The notes under the pieces were generated by a model that did no database searches, was not told the origin of the DNA, and saw only the letters and a list, made by a program, of their open reading frames with translations. Below are positions 5,552 to 6,018 of a DNA stretch of 6,018 nt, one piece after another (positions within the stretch are counted from its first letter, which is position 1; each line of letters opens with the position of its first letter). A program made the position numbers and the translations under genes. This DNA is from Chloroflexota bacterium (GTDB lineage Bacteria; Chloroflexota; Limnocylindria; Limnocylindrales; CSP1-4), in assembly GCA_015661135.1 (NCBI GenBank), contig JACVXW010000192.1:1-6018 (forward strand), read 5' to 3'.

Positions 5552-6018
5552 CTAGAACGCGTTCCCGTCCGTCCGGAGATGGACCGCGTCGGCGGCCGCC
5601 CGAAGCGGTGCGACCGGGCGGGTCGTGTCCAGCGAGTCCCGCTCGCGGAGCTGCTCGAGCAGGGCGGCCGCCTCATCGCCGCCTGGCGACAGGCCGCGTT
5701 CCTCCGCGCGACGCTGCGCCCGCTCCTCGACGGTCGCATCCAGGAAGAGCTTGAGGTCCGCGTCGGGCAGGACCACCGTCCCGATGTCGCGGCCGGCCAT
5801 GATGATGCCGCCGGCTGTCGCGATCTGCCGCTGCCGATCGAGCAGGGCGGCCCTGAGTTCCGGAACCCTCGAAATTCGCGAGACGGCGGCCTCCACTTCC
5901 GGGCTGCGGGCCGATTCGGCGATGTCGGTGCCGTCCAACCGGGCGACCGCCAGCCGCCCGGACACGTCCGGGACGATATCAATCTCACCGACGAGCCTGA
6001 CCAGGGCGTCCGGATGGC
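5552..6018 (-). CDS. cmk: (d)CMP kinase, 5' end outside window, terminated early by TAG
   Basis: This reading covers the C-terminal 154 residues before a TAG at 5554-5552; the start and P-loop lie upstream of the window. Cmk phosphorylates CMP and dCMP with ATP, feeding CTP and dCTP pools. Diagnostic segments are LDGTDIAESARSPEVEAAVS (NMP-binding region), IMAGRDIGTVVLPDADLKLF, ATVEERAQRR, and the C-terminal RDSLDTTRPVAPLRAAADAV with the RD..D..R signature. The protein then ends at HLRTDGNAF, roughly 15 residues short of the usual end, before the final helix. That helix appears to be encoded right after the TAG in the same frame, so a GAG or CAG to TAG change, a sequencing error, or stop readthrough are all possible. 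Gene identity is secure; the true C-terminus is not. Confidence 0.93.
   Translation of the reverse strand, partial: HPDALVRLVGEIDIVPDVSGRLAVARLDGTDIAESARSPEVEAAVSRISRVPELRAALLDRQRQIATAGGIIMAGRDIGTVVLPDADLKLFLDATVEERAQRRAEERGLSPGGDEAAALLEQLRERDSLDTTRPVAPLRAAADAVHLRTDGNAF

Noticed and set aside
5404..5988. 194-codon minus-strand open frame overlapping cmk
   Set aside because: Offset frame of cmk, rich in Arg, Ser and Pro; the Cmk motifs are in the other frame.

Overview
The window is high-GC bacterial DNA (roughly two thirds G+C by eye), and every gene I can support lies on the minus strand. The gene set is cmk, plsC, ispH, der, gpsA, a proline tRNA, a DUF4332-type protein and a DUF1461-type membrane protein. 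Together with the protein style (IspH opening GFCYGVREAID, GpsA, the DUF1461 protein) this looks most like an uncultivated high-GC Chloroflexota (Limnocylindria-like) chromosome. That taxonomic reading is inference from recall, not a search.

Reading in the direction of transcription (high to low coordinates), the window opens inside cmk (cytidylate kinase, 6018-5552, 5' end outside). It continues with plsC (lysophosphatidate acyltransferase, 5398-4712), ispH (4664-3705) and der (ribosome-assembly GTPase, 3703-2190, broken into two frames). gpsA (glycerol-3-phosphate dehydrogenase, 2193-1144) comes next. ispH and der are 1 nt apart, and der and gpsA overlap by 4 nt (ATGA), so cmk to gpsA reads as one tightly packed housekeeping operon. 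GpsA supplies glycerol-3-phosphate, PlsC makes phosphatidate, and Cmk supports the CTP pool used for CDP-diacylglycerol. IspH finishes isoprenoid precursors, and Der assembles the 50S subunit. After gpsA come a small GC hairpin, a possible extended -10 promoter, tRNA-Pro(GGG) with encoded CCA (1047-971), a 129-residue DUF4332-like protein (938-549), and the first 168 residues of a DUF1461-like membrane protein (506-1, running off the window).

The window is ordinary core genome, with no mobile element, CRISPR array or defence system. Two things deserve a second look. (1) der has lost about 82 nt exactly across the switch II / DTAG segment of its second GTPase domain, which shifts the frame. 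(2) cmk carries an in-frame TAG about 15 codons before its expected C-terminus; beyond it the same frame still encodes a convincing Cmk C-terminal helix and runs without a stop into plsC, suggesting a Cmk-PlsC fusion interrupted by an amber codon. Because der and cmk are normally essential, either real decay or recoding, or contig errors, must be considered.
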